This document shows positions 60,802-64,000 of a stretch of 64,000 bases of DNA, piece by piece. A program made the translations under genes and the position numbers. This DNA comes from an uncultured Spirochaetaceae bacterium (lineage in GTDB: Bacteria > Spirochaetota > Spirochaetia > Sphaerochaetales > Sphaerochaetaceae), in NCBI GenBank assembly GCA_944389025.1, contig CALXKU010000007.1, positions 55,683-119,682 on the forward strand, given 5' to 3'. Positions within the stretch are counted from its first letter, which is position 1, and every line of letters begins with the position of its first letter. Below the pieces are notes generated by a model. It had not been told where the DNA came from and ran no database searches. It saw only the letters and a list, made by a program, of their open reading frames with translations.

Positions 60802-62020
60802 AGTAATCAACAAACCGCTTGAGGCTAGGAAGGCATCCCCTCTTCTCGTCAGCCTTTCCGCGGTATTCCTGGGAATAATAGCAGGTGCGATTCTCATCGC
60901 CCTGATAGGAAAGAATCCGATAGCCGGATTTGACAGGATTCTCTTCGGAGCCCTTTCGAACGTGAGGAGAATCGGAAACACGCTTGGAATGTCCACACAG
61001 CTTATCCTGATAGGACTTTCGGTTGCATTCGCATTCAAGACAGGTCTTTTCAACATCGGAGCCTCGGGGCAGATGCTGATGGGTGGAATCACAGGAAGCA
61101 TTCTGGCTTTCTACCTTCCTCTAGGCATGCCAAGGCCGATATATCTGTTAATAATAATTGTCGCATCGGCACTTGTCGGCGCTCTCTGGGGTTTCATCTC
61201 CGGTTTCCTTAAGGCCAAGTTCAATGTTCATGAGGTTGTTTCAACAATCATGCTCAACTGGACGGCCTATTGGCTCGTATATGACTGGATTCAGCGTTTC
61301 ATCGTCGATCCTACGATCGTCGTTAAATCAAAACCGATAGAGACGGTTCATACGCTCAGGGCCGACTGGCTGACCGATCTTACCAAGTTCTCGACTCTCA
61401 ATTACGGCTTTTTCCTCGCGATAATCGCCTGTATCGTAATCTGGTTCATCCTTGATAAAACGAATCTCGGCTTCCGCCTAAAGGCTGTTGGAAGCAACAG
61501 GTTCTGCGCTGAGTATGCTGGCATCAAGGTAAACCGCTCAATCATGATCTCCATGGCCGTCGCCGGGGCTCTTGCTGGACTTGCTGGACTCACATACTAC
61601 TGCGGCTATTCGAACATAATGGAGATGGGAAAGATGCCTAACGAGGGTTTTGACGGCATTGCCGTAGCCCTTCTTGGAAACTGCTCCCCTGTAGGAGTTT
61701 TCTTCTCCGCCGTATTCTTCGGAATACTCAAGATGGGACGAGGATCCCTTGCCGCAACGGGAATCCCGACTGAGATCGCTGATACCATCATCGCGACGAT
61801 CATCTACTTTACCGCTACAAATGTGATACTTGCAAACTTCTGGAACGGTATCTTTAAAAGGAACTTCGAGAAAAAGGAAGAGGCCATCTCCCTCGCTTTA
61901 GAGAGTGAAGGCAGGAGTGTTGACATCCAGAGTCTCTCAAAGGATGAGAGGAAGGCGTTGATTAAGAAGGGAATGCCTATGCTCAAAGAGAAAAAAGCGG
62001 AAGAGAAGGAGGCAAAGTAA
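60791..62020 (+). CDS. Nucleoside ABC transporter permease 1
   Basis: The 409-residue BPD_transp_2 permease has about ten helices: GLSVAFAFKTGLFNIGASGQMLMGG (about 73-97), EVVSTIMLNW and NEGFDGIAVALLGN. A charged C-terminal tail extends beyond about residue 355. The start is a GTG preceded by AAGGAGGAG and overlaps the ATPase gene by 11 nt. Confidence 0.9.
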   Translation: MKSKVINKPLEARKASPLLVSLSAVFLGIIAGAILIALIGKNPIAGFDRILFGALSNVRRIGNTLGMSTQLILIGLSVAFAFKTGLFNIGASGQMLMGGITGSILAFYLPLGMPRPIYLLIIIVASALVGALWGFISGFLKAKFNVHEVVSTIMLNWTAYWLVYDWIQRFIVDPTIVVKSKPIETVHTLRADWLTDLTKFSTLNYGFFLAIIACIVIWFILDKTNLGFRLKAVGSNRFCAEYAGIKVNRSIMISMAVAGALAGLAGLTYYCGYSNIMEMGKMPNEGFDGIAVALLGNCSPVGVFFSAVFFGILKMGRGSLAATGIPTEIADTIIATIIYFTATNVILANFWNGIFKRNFEKKEEAISLALESEGRSVDIQSLSKDERKALIKKGMPMLKEKKAEEKEAK

Positions 62021-62970
62021 TGGAAATCTGGTCAGTTATAACAAGTATCATTCCGGCGGCCATCGCTTATACGATGCCCCTTCTGATGGGAGCTCTCGGA
62101 GGACTGTACTCAGAGCGTAGCGGTGTTACGAACCTCTGTATAGAAGGTTTGATGCTCACAGGATGCTTCGCTTCCGCTACAGTCACTTTCCTCATGCAGA
62201 GTGCTGGGTTCAACTACACCCTTGCAATCGCCATGGGAATTCTGGCTGCAATGCTTGCCGGAGCGCTTCTCTCGCTTCTTCATGCCATTGCCGCAATCAA
62301 TTTGAAGAGCAATCAGGTAATCTCCGGTACGGCGATCAACATGCTTGCCACGGCGCTCACCCTTTTCCTTGCTCAGACGATAACCGGAAGCGGAAACGTC
62401 ACAGTGCTGCGAGGAATCGTCCGTCAGGACATTCCTATCCTCTCGAAGATCCCTGTCATAGGTCCGCTTCTCTTTACGAGGACCTACTGGACGACATGGA
62501 TCTGTCTTCTGATATGGGCAGTCTCGTTCTTCCTTCTTTATAAGACGAGCTTCGGCCTCAGACTCAGAGCCTGTGGTGAGCATCCATCGGCTGTCGCATC
62601 TGCCGGCATAAACGTTCATAAGATGCGTTATATCGGAGTTCTGCTCTCCGGTCTGCTCTCCGGTCTTGGTGGAGCATGCATTCTCGCTACCTATGCTGGA
62701 GAATACAACTCGACAAGTGGAATAAACGGGCTTGGATTCCTTGCAATCGCTGCTCTCATATTCGGACAGTGGAAACCTCTTGGAATCCTTGCATCCACGT
62801 TCTTCTTCGGAATTTGTATGACGATTGCAAACATGGGGCGTGTTATCCCTGTATTCCAGGGTATCCCCACTGGCTATCTTGGACTTTTCCCGTATGTCGC
62901 CACCCTGATAGCTCTCGTGCTCTCAAGTAAGAAGAGCGCAGCCCCGATCGCATCGGGAGAACCATTCTAA
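62020..62970 (+). CDS. Nucleoside ABC transporter permease 2
   Basis: The 316-residue BPD_transp_2 permease shows GALGGLYSERSGVTNLCIEGLMLTG near the start, NQVISGTAINMLATALT and GINGLGFLAIAALIFGQW. Its start codon overlaps the previous stop (TAATG). It forms a heterodimeric channel with permease 1. Confidence 0.9.
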   Translation: MEIWSVITSIIPAAIAYTMPLLMGALGGLYSERSGVTNLCIEGLMLTGCFASATVTFLMQSAGFNYTLAIAMGILAAMLAGALLSLLHAIAAINLKSNQVISGTAINMLATALTLFLAQTITGSGNVTVLRGIVRQDIPILSKIPVIGPLLFTRTYWTTWICLLIWAVSFFLLYKTSFGLRLRACGEHPSAVASAGINVHKMRYIGVLLSGLLSGLGGACILATYAGEYNSTSGINGLGFLAIAALIFGQWKPLGILASTFFFGICMTIANMGRVIPVFQGIPTGYLGLFPYVATLIALVLSSKKSAAPIASGEPF

Positions 62971-62981
62971 GGAGGAAGGAA

Positions 62982-63800
62982 ATGATAATAGACAATCTGA
63001 AAGACAGTGCCGCCTATATCAAAAAGAAGCTTGGAGATGTGAAGTACGAATACGCTCTCGTTCTCGGTTCGGGACTTGGAGATCTTGCAGATGAGATCGA
63101 AGATGCTGTGATAATCGATTATCATGCGATACCTCATTTCCCTGTTTCCACGGTTCCAGGACACAAGGGGAGGCTCGTTGCAGGAAAACTCGAGGGAAAA
63201 TACGTCATAGCGATGCAGGGACGATTCCATTTCTATGAGGGCTGGAGCATGAATGAGGTCGTATATCCGATCAGGGTGTTCAAGCTCCTTGGAATAGAGA
63301 AGCTCATCCTCACCAATGCCGCGGGATGTGTAAACAAGGAATGGAAGCCCGGCTCTCTCATGCTTATAACAGACCATATAAAGCTTATGGCGGAGTGCCC
63401 GAATCTTGGGCCGAACATTGATGAGCTTGGACCACGCTTCTTCGATATGAGCGAAGCCTACTCGAAAGAGGGCAGGGCTAAGGCTTTGGAAGCCGCGGAG
63501 CATATCGCTCTTGATCTTAAGCAGGGTGTTTACATGATGTTCGCCGGTCCGAATTTCGAAACCCCTGCGGAGGTACGTTTTGCCCGCATCGCAGGTGCGG
63601 ACGCGGTTGGTATGTCCACGGTTCCAGAAGCAATCGCTGCTTCCCATATGGGAATGAAGTGTATAGGCATCAGCTGCATGACGAACATGGCTGCCGGCAT
63701 CCTGGACCAGAAACTGAACCATGAGGAGGTCCTCGAGACGGGAGAACGTGTCAAGAAAAGCTTCCAGGCTCTTGTAAGAGAGACAGTAAGAATCTGGTAG
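62982..63800 (+). CDS. punA: Purine nucleoside phosphorylase, type I
   Basis: The 272-residue length and motifs fit trimeric PNP: VLGSGLGDLAD (about 28-38), VPGHKGRLVAG, QGRFHFYEGWS, LTNAAGCVN, GPNFETPAEVR and the base-binding ADAVGMSTVPEA. It phosphorolyses purine (deoxy)ribonucleosides to base and (deoxy)ribose-1-phosphate. It is the last gene of the BMP transporter operon, preceded by AAGGAGGAAGG; deoC at 21707 could use the deoxyribose branch. Confidence 0.94.
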   Translation: MIIDNLKDSAAYIKKKLGDVKYEYALVLGSGLGDLADEIEDAVIIDYHAIPHFPVSTVPGHKGRLVAGKLEGKYVIAMQGRFHFYEGWSMNEVVYPIRVFKLLGIEKLILTNAAGCVNKEWKPGSLMLITDHIKLMAECPNLGPNIDELGPRFFDMSEAYSKEGRAKALEAAEHIALDLKQGVYMMFAGPNFETPAEVRFARIAGADAVGMSTVPEAIAASHMGMKCIGISCMTNMAAGILDQKLNHEEVLETGERVKKSFQALVRETVRIW

Positions 63801-63814
63801 TAATTGTTTTTCAC

Positions 63815-63842
63815 AGCTCCTGGAGGACCCAGGGGCTTTTTC
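63815..63842 (+). terminator. Terminator of the nucleoside operon
   Basis: A 9-bp stem (AGCTCCTGG with CCAGGGGCT, one G-T pair) is followed by TTTTTCTTT. Confidence 0.8.
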
Positions 63843-64000
63843 TTTGGAGATGTCCAAGCTCCTTCGCAAAGCATCTGCATCTCCAGGTTTGGTAAAATAT
63901 CATCTTCCCTGTTTCATAAGTTAATAAAAGAACCTGAATTCATAGGACTATAGAAAAATACGTTTGGAACGGCCATTTGTTGGCCGTTTCCTGCATTCTT
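63843..64000. other. Right-edge intergenic sequence
   Basis: No gene is visible. A 7-bp hairpin AACGGCC/GGCCGTT lies at 63968-63988, followed by TTTCC; it could be a weak terminator for a gene beyond the edge or on the plus strand. Confidence 0.4.

Noticed and set aside
62110..62619. 169-codon minus-strand open frame, and 62967-63869 minus, 300 codons
   Set aside because: Both are shadows of the permease and PNP genes, with low-complexity or implausible composition and no start signals.

Overview
This window looks like a chromosome segment of a carbohydrate-fermenting spirochaete, probably Sphaerochaeta- or Treponema-like and from a gut or plant-rich niche. The evidence is the type of exported binding protein: signal peptides ending in FAGGASE, FAGGSSE, FANGAKE and FAQGANE. 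This placement is an inference; no rRNA gene is present. There are no prophage, insertion-sequence or CRISPR signatures.

Layout. 1-6 kb: small housekeeping genes, namely a DUF1275 membrane protein, a TraB-family protein, and a nagA-pepD-C26 amidotransferase-unknown operon. 6-12 kb: a lipid kinase-like protein, a GH63/trehalase-like glycosidase and a peptide-type ABC transporter without ATPases. 11.8-15 kb (minus strand): tRNA genes, the 4.5S RNA gene (ffs), dnaX, ybaB and recR. The tRNAs are all four serine families plus one tRNA-Arg. dnaX carries a nine-A slippage tract. 15-20 kb: a solitary SinI-type restriction-endonuclease homologue coupled to a membrane M28 peptidase, then a membrane protein, yigZ, an aldo/keto reductase and a membrane-anchored zinc-ribbon/Nudix protein. 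20-26 kb: a frameshifted oligogalacturonate lyase, deoC with a long thymidine-kinase-like gene, and divergent eda (fused to a VOC domain) and kdgK. 26-37.6 kb: an M30 metallopeptidase lipoprotein, then an AT-rich operon with a tripartite tricarboxylate-type (TTT) transporter, two TIM-barrel epimerase-like proteins, a Gfo/Idh/MocA oxidoreductase, a GntR/FCD regulator, a second nagA and nagB, followed by an autoregulated GntR/periplasmic-domain repressor. 37.8-42 kb: a sugar ABC transporter with a frameshifted binding protein, plus a GH172 (DUF2961) glycosidase. 42.5-51.6 kb: a second sugar ABC transporter with a GH2 beta-glucuronidase, a zinc alcohol dehydrogenase, a DUF2264 protein and a GH88 unsaturated uronyl hydrolase. 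51.7-57 kb (minus strand): uxaB-uxaA-uxaC-kdgR. 57-64 kb: a GNAT enzyme and a nucleoside (BMP-type) ABC transporter with purine nucleoside phosphorylase.

How it works together. Uronic-acid-containing glycans are imported and trimmed (GH2, GH88, possibly DUF2264, oligogalacturonate lyase). Free uronate passes through UxaC, UxaB and UxaA to 2-keto-3-deoxygluconate, then KdgK and Eda to pyruvate and glyceraldehyde 3-phosphate. A shared KdgR-like box lies at kdgK/eda and at uxaB. Nucleoside scavenging (BMP transporter, PNP, DeoC, TK-like) is a second theme and amino-sugar use (two NagA, one NagB) a third. A recurring feature is a class of genes with a -10 box ending about 6-12 nt before the start codon and no Shine-Dalgarno sequence, i.e. 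probable leaderless mRNAs, alongside operon genes with strong GGAGG sites. The least understood unit is the TTT/TIM-barrel/Gfo/NagAB operon, which looks like an undescribed route for a carboxylated N-acetyl amino sugar.
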